From Pyrobaculum sp. (lineage in GTDB: Archaea > Thermoproteota > Thermoprotei > Thermoproteales > Thermoproteaceae): DNA of 20,581 bases. Position numbers and translations under genes: made by a program. Where the stretch lies: contig WYEI01000286.1 in assembly GCA_009903905.1 (NCBI GenBank), forward strand, positions 1-20,581, written 5' to 3'. The notes under the pieces are model-generated. The model made no database searches and was not told the origin of the DNA. It was given only the letters and a program-made list of their open reading frames with translations. Below are positions 1 through 7,118 of this stretch, piece after piece (position 1 is the stretch's first letter; each line of letters opens with the position of its first letter).

Positions 1-4
1 AACG

Positions 5-14
5 CTTATTTATA
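5..14 (+). promoter_or_regulatory. TATA box for the peroxiredoxin gene
   Basis: The A/T box cttatttata is centred about 22 nt before the ATG at 32. That spacing fits an archaeal promoter giving a leaderless mRNA. Any BRE or upstream operator would lie outside the window. Confidence 0.6.
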
Positions 15-31
15 CACAACTCGGCCCTTCC

Positions 32-442
32 ATGGAGTTTCCAGACGTGGAGCTTGAGGCGCACACGGGGGGGAGGGTGTCGCCGGCTCGTGTGCCGAAG
101 GCAGTCGTCTATTTCTTTCCAAAGGCTTTCACGCAGGGGTGCACCAGGGAGACTATACGCTTCAACGAGCTCTACCCCAGGTTCCGCGAGAAGGGCTACG
201 AGGTCTTCGGCGTGTCTACAGACGGCGTTGAGACGTTGAGGAAATTCGCCGAGAAGCACAAGGTCCGGTTCAAGCTTCTGAGCGACAAGGAGGGGAGGCT
301 CGCCGCGCAGCTAGGGATCTTGAGGCCGACGGGCACCGCCGAGCGTGTGACGTATGTGCTCAACAACGGCGAAATAATCCACGTGTTGAGAGGCCTGAAA
401 TCCGCGGATGAACACGCAGATAAGGCGCTTGAGCTCGCATGA
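32..442 (+). CDS. 1-Cys peroxiredoxin, Bcp/PrxQ-like
   Basis: This 136-residue protein has the thioredoxin-fold peroxiredoxin active site PKAFTQGC (residues 30-37), matching the family pattern P-x3-T-x2-C, so C37 should be the peroxidatic cysteine that reduces H2O2 or organic peroxides in the cytoplasm. It is the only cysteine in the protein: the resolving cysteine found five residues later in typical PrxQ is absent (I42), so it must be recycled by an external thiol. The length is slightly short for Bcp (about 150). The ATG at 32 follows a TATA box at leaderless spacing. Its stop overlaps the next start (ATGA at 439-442), implying a two-gene operon with a TusA-like protein. Family assignment is firm; the 1-Cys mechanism is inferred from the residue pattern. 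Confidence 0.9.
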   Translation: MEFPDVELEAHTGGRVSPARVPKAVVYFFPKAFTQGCTRETIRFNELYPRFREKGYEVFGVSTDGVETLRKFAEKHKVRFKLLSDKEGRLAAQLGILRPTGTAERVTYVLNNGEIIHVLRGLKSADEHADKALELA

Positions 443-690
443 AGACCTACGAGATCAGGGGACCCTGCCCCGAGCTGGCCACCGTGTTGGCTAAGGCGGC
501 GGCTGAGCTGGGCCCCGGCGAGGAGGCTAAAATAGTGAGCCGCTGGCGGTATGTAGTACACGACGTGAAAAACTCAGCCGGATATATAGGGCTTGAGGTG
601 GTCGACGTCAAGGAAGGCCCCAGCCACGTCGAGATCGTGATTAGAAAGTCAGCACAAGCTCGGCATCTTTTGCAAGGGCGAGAAAAGTAA
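439..690 (+). CDS. TusA/SirA-like sulfur carrier protein
   Basis: This small 83-residue protein begins with a beta strand followed by GPCPELATVLAKA (residues 8-20), which places a Cys-Pro pair (C10-P11) at the start of the first helix as in TusA (CPxP motif). TusA proteins carry sulfane sulfur as a persulfide on that cysteine and pass it to partners such as DsrE. Length agrees with TusA (about 80). The second proline of CPxP is replaced by L13, so this is a diverged member. It overlaps the peroxiredoxin stop by 4 nt and is probably translated from the same mRNA. Its last 50 bp overlap the convergent DsrE-family gene, a classical TusA partner family. A role in sulfur or thiol handling is inferred. 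Confidence 0.7.
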   Translation: MKTYEIRGPCPELATVLAKAAAELGPGEEAKIVSRWRYVVHDVKNSAGYIGLEVVDVKEGPSHVEIVIRKSAQARHLLQGREK

Positions 691-1030
691 GCGACCCCGC
701 CACCTCCACGCCCGGCAGAGGCTCCAGTCCAAGCATTTTTGTGACTGGCTCGTCTACGTAGACCTTAACGCCGGTGGATAGGCACTCCCTGGCGAGGTCC
801 TCCAGCCTCCTCGCCCCGAGCCCCCGTAGCTTCCATCTTACGTAGACAGACGCCAGGTAGGGCAACCCCACGAGCCTGGTCCTCGGCTTTTTGCTGAAGA
901 CATACGCGCCTAGCCCCGTCGCGAAGAGGTAAACGTCGTACCCCATGGCCTTCGCAGACAGGGCGATCACAAGGGCGTGATAGGCGCGGGCAAGGTCGTT
1001 GTCGGAGAGCATGACGACGGCTTTAGGCAT
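641..1030 (-). CDS. DsrE-family protein
   Basis: The 129-residue protein shows the DsrE/DsrF/peroxiredoxin-like fold pattern: an N-terminal strand with S9 and D10, a helix followed by YDVYLFATGLGAYVF (residues 31-45), then GVKVYV (87-92) and a C-terminal VEVAGSLTFLALAKDAELV segment. DsrE proteins accept or donate persulfide sulfur. In many members a cysteine follows the GVKIYxC strand; here that site is D93, and the only cysteine is C83, ten residues earlier, so it may be non-catalytic or use C83. ATG at 1030 lies 24 nt from the centre of the A/T run at 1049-1058, fitting a leaderless start. It is convergent with and overlaps the TusA-like gene by 50 bp. Confidence 0.75.
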   Translation of the reverse strand: MPKAVVMLSDNDLARAYHALVIALSAKAMGYDVYLFATGLGAYVFSKKPRTRLVGLPYLASVYVRWKLRGLGARRLEDLARECLSTGVKVYVDEPVTKMLGLEPLPGVEVAGSLTFLALAKDAELVLTF

Positions 1031-1048
1031 ATTAATCCACAGCTTCAG

Positions 1049-1058
1049 AATATATATA
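1049..1058 (-). promoter_or_regulatory. TATA box for the DsrE-family gene
   Basis: An alternating A/T run (aatatatata) is centred about 24 nt from the ATG at 1030. It is nearly palindromic, so it gives no strand information on its own; the spacing assigns it to the minus-strand gene. Confidence 0.6.
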
Positions 1059-1112
1059 GATGACGAGCCAATGCAGGCGGCGACCAGGTGACCGGTGACC
1101 TGCCGGCTGACT
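1057..1112 (+). ncRNA. Possible C/D box sRNA (weak)
   Basis: ATGACGA at 1060-1066 matches box C (RUGAUGA) at 6 of 7 positions, and an exact box D CTGA lies at 1107-1110, giving a 51-nt span typical of archaeal C/D guides. A poor internal C'-like GTGACCG lies at 1088-1094, 12 nt before box D. A TATA-like cattattaat-type sequence near 1029-1037 would place transcription start near 1057. No clear D' box is visible, and the region also contains an imperfect dyad, CAGGT at 1085-1089 with ACCTG at 1098-1102, which could instead be a regulatory or 3'-end structure. The RNA would overlap the nth stop codon in antisense. Confidence 0.3.
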
Positions 1113-1764
1113 AGCCTTTATACGAGGGGCACCTCGGGCCGACGGGGCACATGGCGCATCTAGGCTTCCTGGCCGTGCACACGTCGCGGCCGAACTGTAT
1201 AAGCTTGAGGTGAAACTCAAGGTAGCGCTCCGGCGGAAGCCTCTCCATGAACCAGCGGCTGATCTCGTCGTAGCTTTTGCCTACGCCCCACCGGCGGGCT
1301 ATGCGTGTGATGTGGGTGTCCACAGGGAACGCCGGCAGGCCGAGATTGACCAACACCACGTCGGCCGTCTTCTTCCCAACTCCAGGCAGAGTAAGCAGAA
1401 ACCTCCGAGCCTCCGCAACCCCCATCTCGATTAGCTTCTTTGGCGATATGTCGTACTTTATAAAGGCCTCTGCAAGCGCCTTTAGATAACGCGCCCTTTG
1501 TCTATGCATGCCTGCGGGCCTTATCAACTCGGCCAGCTCCTCCTTAGGGAGATCAAGCAGGGCTTTCGGCGTGATTTTGCCCAGTCTCTTTTTCAAATTC
1601 TCCAGGGTCCTAAAGGCGTTTCTGTCGCTTGTGTTTTGGCTCAACACCACAGACACCATCAGCGTAAAAAGATCGCCCTCCGAGCGCCACACCACCGGCG
1701 CGACGAACTCGCCCAGTCTAAGCTCCACCGCCGTATCCACCAACTCGATAAACTCATGTGACAC
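1111..1764 (-). CDS. nth: Endonuclease III, DNA glycosylase/AP lyase
   Basis: This 217-residue protein is a full-length endonuclease III for base excision repair: it removes oxidised pyrimidines and cleaves the abasic site. The helix-hairpin-helix is LPGVGKKTADVVL (126-138), with catalytic lysine K132 and catalytic aspartate D149 in the VDTH motif. The C terminus carries the [4Fe-4S] loop C196-x6-C203-x2-C206-x5-C212. The lysine distinguishes it from the MutY-like mismatch glycosylases also known in Pyrobaculum, which lack it. The GTG at 1764 lies about 22 nt from the shared A/T box at 1782-1790, fitting a leaderless start. It is divergent from the unrecognised gene at 1827. Confidence 0.95.
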   Translation of the reverse strand: MSHEFIELVDTAVELRLGEFVAPVVWRSEGDLFTLMVSVVLSQNTSDRNAFRTLENLKKRLGKITPKALLDLPKEELAELIRPAGMHRQRARYLKALAEAFIKYDISPKKLIEMGVAEARRFLLTLPGVGKKTADVVLVNLGLPAFPVDTHITRIARRWGVGKSYDEISRWFMERLPPERYLEFHLKLIQFGRDVCTARKPRCAMCPVGPRCPSYKG

Positions 1765-1781
1765 GTTTACTAACTCCAGCC

Positions 1782-1790
1782 CTTATATAT
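1782..1790. promoter_or_regulatory. Shared bidirectional TATA box
   Basis: The sequence cttatatat lies between divergent genes. Its centre is about 22 nt from the GTG of nth on the minus strand. On the plus strand a start 24-26 nt downstream (about 1810-1813) would leave a short leader carrying a Shine-Dalgarno before the ATG at 1827. Confidence 0.6.
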
Positions 1791-1810
1791 CTCTGACGCC
1801 GTCTAGACGT

Positions 1811-1819
1811 GGAGGAGGT
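1811..1819 (+). promoter_or_regulatory. Strong Shine-Dalgarno deciding the start at 1827
   Basis: GGAGGAGGT ends 7 nt before the ATG at 1827. It contains the GGAGGT complement of the archaeal 16S rRNA 3' end. It argues that translation starts at 1827 and not at the in-frame GTG at 1809, which overlaps the ribosome site itself. It is unusual here because most genes in the window look leaderless. Confidence 0.6.
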
Positions 1820-1826
1820 CAAAATT

Positions 1827-2300
1827 ATGCTACGGAAGTCGGACTTCGACAGATTTGTGGAGAGACTCGGCATGAATCCTGACGAGCTACTCGCCGCGCT
1901 TAAGGCTGAGGTGGAGAAGGCGGGGCCGGGATTCCGCTACGTGGTATCTCTCGAAAACTTTTTTTACTTCGTCATCGCGAAGCTGTACAGCCAGAGGCCG
2001 CTTGAGAGACGCAGAGAGGTCACCATGGAGATGTTTGAAGAGGCTCTCAACAAGGCCACAGACCGCCTGGCTGGCGTGAGCGGCTATGCAAAGCTGACAG
2101 AGGTGAGAGATTATGTGATGCAGGTGTTGGGCATAGGCGAAGAGGAGTTTATAAATAGGCTTAGCGAGTTGTTGCAAGCCAAAAGGGGGCTCTACGTACT
2201 GCTTGAGGGAGGCGACGTCAAGGTTCAGATAGGCCCTAAGAAATACGGCTTCATAAAAAGAATAGAGAGACGGCCAATAGCTGAGGTAATACACTACTAG
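1827..2300 (+). CDS. Conserved-looking protein of unknown function
   Basis: I do not recognise this 157-residue protein (163 residues if the GTG at 1809 is used). It is charged and mostly helical in its first 110 residues, with no signal peptide, membrane segment or cysteine. The last 45 residues (LSELLQAKRGLYVLLEGGD onward) read as a helix followed by two or three beta strands, rather like a winged-helix or small alpha+beta domain, but no diagnostic motif is present. It has its own promoter side of the divergent region with nth and is followed after 40 bp by a separately promoted ATPase gene. Codon use and the strong ribosome site support a real gene; any link to DNA repair from the neighbouring nth would be guesswork. 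Confidence 0.75.
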   Translation: MLRKSDFDRFVERLGMNPDELLAALKAEVEKAGPGFRYVVSLENFFYFVIAKLYSQRPLERRREVTMEMFEEALNKATDRLAGVSGYAKLTEVRDYVMQVLGIGEEEFINRLSELLQAKRGLYVLLEGGDVKVQIGPKKYGFIKRIERRPIAEVIHY

Positions 2301-2312
2301 TACACCCACCTA

Positions 2313-2320
2313 GTTAATTA
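2313..2320 (+). promoter_or_regulatory. TATA box for the lone ATPase gene
   Basis: gttaatta is centred about 25 nt before the GTG at 2341, fitting a leaderless start. A second A/T stretch (gcttaagtt) lies closer, at 2321-2329, but would place transcription inside the gene. Confidence 0.5.
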
Positions 2321-2340
2321 GCTTAAGTTCTCACCCATCT

Positions 2341-3132
2341 GTGAGTTGCGACATACCTAAGTGGCCCGTGGCCAGCGACAGGTATAAGCTCGGCGGTAAG
2401 TCCTGGCTTGGGGCAGTGGACCTGTTGATCAAGCTGACCTCAGTGTCCCCCATGGCCATCCTACTTGGAAGAGCTGGCATGGGCAAGTCACAAGTGGCTT
2501 ATGAGGTCTGCCGCAGGACTAATTGCATCTACGTCGACTTAACGGAGGTGGGGGAGAGAAACATAGCCAATGTGGTGGCTGTCGTCGCATGGAGGCTACT
2601 GACGAAATACGGCGGCAAAGACTCCAAAAACCGCGTCGTGGAAGTGTATAGGAAGTTCGGCTATGAGGGGCTTCTCTCGCTCGCCAAGGGCGATCCCGCC
2701 TGGACGTTGAGAACGGCGCTAGAGCTGTCAGATACGCGGACAGTGATAATCCTTGACGAGTTCCTCCCATCGGCGGAGGACCCCAAATTCTTCGAGGTGG
2801 CCTACATCTTGCATAGGATAAGGAATATGCACCTCCCTAACGTCTCCTTCTTGGTCACCATGTTGCCGGAGGTCTACGAGAAGATAATAGAGAGGATACC
2901 TCCGCTAGGCAACTTCTTCATTCACATAACTGTGCAGTTGCCAGACGTCGTGCCAGAGGAGGAGGTAGAGGACATCGTGTCTGTCTACTGCCCAGAGAAG
3001 GCTGGCCTTGCGCGGAAGATACTGGCGGAGAAACCCGACGCCACCGTGCGCGAGTTGTTGTTGAAGCTTAACAACATGCCGTCTGGTATAGGCCCTACGC
3101 GTAAATTTGTGGAGCTTATACCCACGGATTAA
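2341..3132 (+). CDS. AAA+/STAND-like P-loop ATPase
   Basis: The 263-residue protein has a Walker A GRAGMGKS (43-50) and Walker B VIILDEF with D139-E140. A later strand ending in VTMLPE resembles the sensor-1 region of Orc/Cdc6-like and archaeal Arch_ATPase proteins. The N-terminal helix-rich lead (residues 15-35) precedes the P-loop as in ATPases that switch on nucleotide binding. After the ATPase core there are about 70 residues of helices that could be a lid or small winged-helix region, but no recognisable effector domain. No helicase, transporter or protease motif is seen. The GTG start fits the upstream TATA spacing. It stands alone with no obvious partner, unlike the paired ATPases at 16.7-20.6 kb. 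Substrate unknown. Confidence 0.75.
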   Translation: MSCDIPKWPVASDRYKLGGKSWLGAVDLLIKLTSVSPMAILLGRAGMGKSQVAYEVCRRTNCIYVDLTEVGERNIANVVAVVAWRLLTKYGGKDSKNRVVEVYRKFGYEGLLSLAKGDPAWTLRTALELSDTRTVIILDEFLPSAEDPKFFEVAYILHRIRNMHLPNVSFLVTMLPEVYEKIIERIPPLGNFFIHITVQLPDVVPEEEVEDIVSVYCPEKAGLARKILAEKPDATVRELLLKLNNMPSGIGPTRKFVELIPTD

Positions 3133-3133
3133 G

Positions 3134-3142
3134 TTCTTATAG
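3134..3142 (+). promoter_or_regulatory. TATA box for the M32 carboxypeptidase gene
   Basis: ttcttatag is centred about 23 nt before the ATG at 3161, directly after the stop codon of the ATPase gene. Spacing fits a leaderless mRNA. Confidence 0.55.
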
Positions 3143-3146
3143 GCAG

Positions 3147-3160
3147 TTTTTCTCTTTTTT
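3147..3160 (+). terminator. T-rich tract, likely terminator of the ATPase gene
   Basis: Twelve of 14 bases are T (two C interruptions) in the non-template strand, 15 nt after the ATPase stop and just before the next ATG. Archaeal RNA polymerase terminates at such tracts without a hairpin. The same bases would be the initially melted region of the carboxypeptidase promoter. Confidence 0.5.
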
Positions 3161-4636
3161 ATGATTAAGTCGGAGACTGTAAGACAGATACTCGACCACT
3201 ACAGAGTTATTTGGGCTCTTGGCCATGCCCAGTCGGTGATGGGCTGGGATTCCGAGACCTATATGCCTGAGGAAGGCATAAAGGGGCGTGCAGTCGCCAG
3301 GGCTGAAATTGCTCAATTGATTCAACGCTTTATGCTTGATGAAAAATTTGTAAAGCTCATCGAAAGGGCTGAGGAGGAGAAGGATCTTACAGACATTGAG
3401 AGAGGAATTATAAGGACATTAAAGAGAGACTTGAAGTTCTACCAGAGGGTGCCCCCCGAGGTTGTGAAGGAGTTTGCAAAAGTCACATCAGAGGCCTTTG
3501 TGGCGTGGCGGGGGGCCAAGGAGAAGGCGAGGTTCGACCTCTTCCTGCCGTATCTCGAGAGGATAGTGGAGCTGACCAGGGTCGTGGCCGAGAAGCTGGG
3601 CTACGAGGAGCATCCCTACGACGCCTTGCTGGACCTCTACGAGGAGGGGCTTACGTCTAGAGACGTGGAGACGGTCTTCTCGGTGTTGGAGCCGGGGATC
3701 AAGTCGCTTCTCTACAAGCTTGAGTCGCGGGGCTGGCCTAGGAGACACCCGCTGGAAGACGTGCCTTACGACAAGGCGAAGGTGGAGGCGGCGGTTATGG
3801 AGGTTTTGGAGTTCGTCGGCTACCCCAAGGCCAGGTTCAGGGTTGACGTGTCTCCGCATCCGTTCACAGTCGGGATCGCTACGCCCTTTGACGTGAGGAT
3901 AACCGTGCGGTACAGGGGGGTTGACTTCAGAGAGCCGCTCTTCTCGGCGTTGCACGAATACGGCCACGCCCTCTATGAGCTAAACATAGACGAGTCCCTG
4001 GCCATGACGCCCGTCGGCTCAGGGGTCTCCCTAGGCATTCACGAGAGCCAGAGCCGCTTCATGGAAAACGTCGTGGGCAGGAGCCGCGAGTTCGCGGCGA
4101 AGATATCGCCAACCCTGCGGAAACACCTAGACTTCCTGGCCAAGTACGCAGACGACGATCTCTTCTACTACTTCAACGTGGTTAGGCCCAGCCTCATTAG
4201 AACCGAGGCGGACGAGGTGACCTACAACCTCCACATATTGCTCCGGTACAGGCTGGAGCGCCTCATGGTTACAGGTGAGGTCAAGATCTCGCAACTGCCG
4301 GAGCTTTGGAACAACGAGATGGACCGTCTCCTCGGCGTTAGGCCTAGAAACGACGCCGAGGGGGTCCTCCAAGACATACACTGGGCCCACGGTTCCATAG
4401 GCTACTTCCCCACCTACACGCTCGGCAACGTGGTTGCGGCGATGATCTATTATAAGCATGGGAAAATCCGCGAGCTAGTCGCCGAGGGCAACCTGGCCTC
4501 TGTCAAGGAGTACCTGAGGGAGAAGATCCACAGATGGGGTAGCGTCTACCCGCCGAAGGAGTTGCTCTCCAGGGGCTTTGGGGAGACGTACAACGCGGAG
4601 TACCTCGTCAAGTACCTCGACGAGAAGTACGACTAG
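3161..4636 (+). CDS. Thermostable metallocarboxypeptidase, M32 (Taq) family
   Basis: The 491-residue protein matches the M32 family in length and motifs. It has HPF (233-235), the family motif DVRIT (244-248, pattern DxRxT), the zinc site H265-EYG-H269 with catalytic E266, and HESQSR (294-299), in which E295 is the expected third zinc ligand. A conserved HGSIGYFPTYTLGN segment follows near the C terminus. M32 enzymes remove C-terminal residues from peptides in the cytoplasm using Zn or Co, with broad specificity except against proline and acidic residues. There is no signal peptide. The ATG fits a leaderless start. Its stop TAG shares the palindrome CTAG with the stop of the convergent Thg1-like gene. 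Confidence 0.95.
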   Translation: MIKSETVRQILDHYRVIWALGHAQSVMGWDSETYMPEEGIKGRAVARAEIAQLIQRFMLDEKFVKLIERAEEEKDLTDIERGIIRTLKRDLKFYQRVPPEVVKEFAKVTSEAFVAWRGAKEKARFDLFLPYLERIVELTRVVAEKLGYEEHPYDALLDLYEEGLTSRDVETVFSVLEPGIKSLLYKLESRGWPRRHPLEDVPYDKAKVEAAVMEVLEFVGYPKARFRVDVSPHPFTVGIATPFDVRITVRYRGVDFREPLFSALHEYGHALYELNIDESLAMTPVGSGVSLGIHESQSRFMENVVGRSREFAAKISPTLRKHLDFLAKYADDDLFYYFNVVRPSLIRTEADEVTYNLHILLRYRLERLMVTGEVKISQLPELWNNEMDRLLGVRPRNDAEGVLQDIHWAHGSIGYFPTYTLGNVVAAMIYYKHGKIRELVAEGNLASVKEYLREKIHRWGSVYPPKELLSRGFGETYNAEYLVKYLDEKYD

Positions 4637-5271
4637 CAGACGTCGCAAAGCCCAGACAGCGCGGTGCACACATCGCCGTTTTTCCCGTAGCCGCTTCGTT
4701 TATCCATGAAGGTGCCCCACGCGAGCTGGAAATCTCCGATCTCCACCTTTGCGAGTAGGTCCTCGATGCGGGGGGTGTATTCATGCACTAGCCCCGCGGC
4801 TCTGGCGAGCTGGATCACGTAGTTGTTCAGACCCACCCTGGCCCTGAACAACACGTACCTCGCGGCGTCGCAGGCGTCGCTTAGCTTCACCACCCTCCCG
4901 TCGAAGTAGAGGGGGCGCCCGAGCTTCGCCGTGAGCTCGGCCGAGGCGTGTGCGGCCAGTACGCTGATGATCTTAAACGTCCTCCCGCCATACGGCGCGG
5001 ATCCTAGAAACAGCAAGTTCACCTCGTCGCTTACCACGTGGACAAACTCAGCCCCGTACTGCATTGCGAGCCTCCGCGCCGTCTCCACAAGCGCAGTGTG
5101 CGCCAGCTTGCTCCGGGGCGCCTCGAAATCTTTGAGCCTCTTGCCGAAACCCACCCCGTCGAGCCGCACTGCGAAAGGCGGCGAGGAGGGCTCGCACACC
5201 GCCTCCCTCTCCCGGTACCTCATCTCAAGCACCGCCGGGTTCTCAAGAAGAAGCCTCCTGAGCGAATCCAC
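4633..5271 (-). CDS. Thg1-like 3'-5' RNA polymerase (tRNA repair or tRNAHis guanylyltransferase)
   Basis: The 212-residue protein carries the Thg1 core: RLDGVGFGK (36-44, with metal-binding D38) and VSDEVNLLF (80-88, with D82-E83), followed by FDGRVV (123-128) and the FRARVGLNN region (142-150). Thg1-family enzymes activate the 5' end of tRNA with ATP or GTP and add nucleotides in the reverse, 3'-5', direction; archaeal members either add G-1 to tRNAHis or repair truncated 5' ends using a template. It is shorter than yeast Thg1 (237) and ends with three cysteines (C202, C209, C212), a possible metal site. The GTG at 5271 is 19-20 nt from a shared TATA region. It is convergent with the M32 gene. 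Confidence 0.9.
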   Translation of the reverse strand: MDSLRRLLLENPAVLEMRYREREAVCEPSSPPFAVRLDGVGFGKRLKDFEAPRSKLAHTALVETARRLAMQYGAEFVHVVSDEVNLLFLGSAPYGGRTFKIISVLAAHASAELTAKLGRPLYFDGRVVKLSDACDAARYVLFRARVGLNNYVIQLARAAGLVHEYTPRIEDLLAKVEIGDFQLAWGTFMDKRSGYGKNGDVCTALSGLCDVC

Positions 5272-5283
5272 GTACTACTGGAG

Positions 5284-5294
5284 GTTTTTAAATA
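5284..5294. promoter_or_regulatory. Shared A/T box between Thg1-like and adenylyltransferase genes
   Basis: gtttttaaata is centred about 24 nt before the GTG at 5312 on the plus strand and about 19 nt before the GTG at 5271 on the minus strand. One near-palindromic box seems to serve both divergent genes, with leaderless spacing in at least the plus direction. Confidence 0.5.
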
Positions 5295-5311
5295 CGAAAA
5301 TACCTATACAC

Positions 5312-5779
5312 GTGAAGCTGAGGTTCAGATACGTGGTGCTGGGGGGAACCTTCGACACGCTACACGCAGGTCACGTGAAGCTCTTGGCCACGGCGACTCT
5401 AATAGGCGATAAGATCCTCATCGGCCTAACCAGTGACGCGTTTGCCTCCACCTATAAGCAGTACAGGGTAAGGCCCTTCTCGGCGCGGCTTGCCAACATA
5501 AGAAATTTGCTAAGCCTAATAGCGCCAGACAAAGACGTTGTCTACGCCGAGATCAACGACCCCCACGGGCCAGCGGTGGCGGACCCCCGGCTTGAGGTCA
5601 TTGTGGCCAGCATAGAAACCGCACCGCGCGCCCTCGAGATAAACGACGAGAGGGCCAAGAGGGGCCTCAGGCCCATGGAGCTGGTGGTTATATCCACGGT
5701 AAGAGATGGATATGGGCATGTTCTTTCCTCCACCTACATCAGGCGCGCGCTGGAACACATGAGGCTAGAGCCTAAGTAG
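5312..5779 (+). CDS. coaD: Archaeal phosphopantetheine adenylyltransferase
   Basis: Read from the GTG at 5312 the protein is 155 residues, the usual size for COG1019 archaeal enzymes. It has the nucleotidyltransferase motif GGTFDTLHAGH (11-21, with H18 and H21) and the C-terminal SSTYIRR (139-145), the counterpart of ISSTxIR. It adenylates 4'-phosphopantetheine with ATP to form dephospho-CoA, the penultimate step of coenzyme A synthesis. The reading frame is open much further upstream, but that part runs antisense to the Thg1-like gene; the GTG start is supported by the TATA spacing and by the strand that normally begins this fold. Its 3' end overlaps the convergent M28 peptidase by 15 bp. 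Confidence 0.92.
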   Translation: MKLRFRYVVLGGTFDTLHAGHVKLLATATLIGDKILIGLTSDAFASTYKQYRVRPFSARLANIRNLLSLIAPDKDVVYAEINDPHGPAVADPRLEVIVASIETAPRALEINDERAKRGLRPMELVVISTVRDGYGHVLSSTYIRRALEHMRLEPK

Positions 5780-7075
5780 AGAGAGGTCGCGGTAGGTCTC
5801 AAACGCCTCTCCGCATGTGTTCACACACAGCGTGGGGCCGCCGAGGAGGTCTATCCTCCGGTGCTCCCTCCCCCTCCTCTTCAAGAACCTGAACACGTCG
5901 GTGTACACGATATCTGAGTGTTTAAAGTCCGTGAAGACGACGAGGTAGTTGTGCACAAGTGACCAAGCCGTGTAGGGGTCGTCGGCAGGGGGAAGGCCGT
6001 AGTCCTCCAGCCTCACGGAGGGCGTCGGCGGCTTCACCTTGGCAATCCGCTTGGCCAGCTCGGCGGCGTAGAGCACGTTGGCGGCCTCTATCTGGGCGTC
6101 GAGGGGGCTGTGGTAGAGGCTCCAAGTGTCTTTTAGTGAGGAGATGGTCACGGAGGGGAGGCCCCACCTCTCGTAGTGCACGCTGTCGAAGTACGCCTTG
6201 GGGGCCTCCACAGGGCCCAAGCCCTTCAACGCCTCGTGTAGATAGGGCGTTGCGTAGATCCTGGGGGTCCCCACGCCGACGACGTCTATATTTACCAGAA
6301 GGGTGGGCCTCCACCGCTTTAGGTAATTTAGAGACCCCCACGCCCAGTAGAATGAGGGCGTGTGCGGCGCCACGCCCTCCTCCGCCGTAAACAAGCCGAG
6401 AGCCACCGGGACGTCGTCGGCCACAAGCTCGCTAAACGCAAGGACGGCGGCCTCCACACCTGCGCAGTTGTCCGTGGCGCCGACGAGCCAGTGGTCCCAA
6501 TGCGCTGATATCATAGGCGTGTTCTCAAAACTGTTAAACGCTACGAGGCTGTAGCTGTAGGTGACCCGCGACTTGGTGTTTACCTCAAGCCTTGCCCGCC
6601 TCCCCACGTATGAGCCGACGTCTTCGAAGCTGGCGGCAGGCACCGGCGTCGGCGCAGCGTCGAATTTATAGCCGTGTTCCCCAGCGACTACAATCCGGCG
6701 GGGCGGCCTACCTGTGAACACCACAGCGGCGGCGCCGCGGCGCGCCGCGTCGATGACCACGTATTTGGCGTCGTCTACGTCTGGGGGGAACTCCGCGACG
6801 GCTATGTTGCCCTCCACGTCTCCGTCTACCGGCACAAGCCTCCCCTCCACAGACGCGGCCTGTGAATAGGGCATGGCTAGGCCGGGGAGCGCCGCGCCCT
6901 CCACCTCAAGCCTGGTGCCCGCGTCTTGCCAGTGGAGAACCTCCACGGGGCATAGGTGGAACCATATTGAAGGCGCGTCGAGGAAGGCGAGGAGCCACTG
7001 GAGGAACTCCCTCTCGTGCGGCGAGCCGGCCACCAAGTCGCCGTAGGAGGTGCACTTCTTGAAAACCTCAGCCAC
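5765..7075 (-). CDS. M28-family zinc aminopeptidase-like protein
   Basis: This 436-residue protein has all expected M28 metal ligands: SAHWDH (190-195, H192 with D194), TDNCAG (201-206, D202 bridging), TAEEG (230-234, E232/E233 as base and ligand), NIDVVG (262-267, D264) and YHSPLD (321-326, H322). Residues 80-180 form a protease-associated-like inserted domain (VVIDAARRGAAAVVF is typical). M28 enzymes are co-catalytic zinc aminopeptidases or carboxypeptidases. There is no signal peptide or membrane segment, so it probably acts in the cytoplasm. The GTG at 7075 is about 22 nt from the A/T box at 7093-7102. The last 100 residues contain several histidines and cysteines and are not typical of the catalytic domain. 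Confidence 0.88.
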   Translation of the reverse strand: MAEVFKKCTSYGDLVAGSPHEREFLQWLLAFLDAPSIWFHLCPVEVLHWQDAGTRLEVEGAALPGLAMPYSQAASVEGRLVPVDGDVEGNIAVAEFPPDVDDAKYVVIDAARRGAAAVVFTGRPPRRIVVAGEHGYKFDAAPTPVPAASFEDVGSYVGRRARLEVNTKSRVTYSYSLVAFNSFENTPMISAHWDHWLVGATDNCAGVEAAVLAFSELVADDVPVALGLFTAEEGVAPHTPSFYWAWGSLNYLKRWRPTLLVNIDVVGVGTPRIYATPYLHEALKGLGPVEAPKAYFDSVHYERWGLPSVTISSLKDTWSLYHSPLDAQIEAANVLYAAELAKRIAKVKPPTPSVRLEDYGLPPADDPYTAWSLVHNYLVVFTDFKHSDIVYTDVFRFLKRRGREHRRIDLLGGPTLCVNTCGEAFETYRDLSLLRL

Positions 7076-7092
7076 GGGGGGAGGGGAGGGAA

Positions 7093-7102
7093 GGTTTTAA
7101 AT
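7093..7102. promoter_or_regulatory. TATA box for the M28 gene, possibly bidirectional
   Basis: ggttttaaat is centred about 22 nt from the GTG at 7075 on the minus strand. In the plus direction a start about 24 nt downstream would fall at 7122, exactly the first base of a 7-bp terminal stem (see the candidate RNA at 7119-7185). Confidence 0.5.
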
Positions 7103-7118
7103 TTGTGATCTTGTTGGA

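Noticed and set aside
4931..5311. Upstream extension of the adenylyltransferase frame
   Set aside because: It is antisense to the Thg1-like gene and precedes the promoter; normal enzyme length is reached from GTG 5312.
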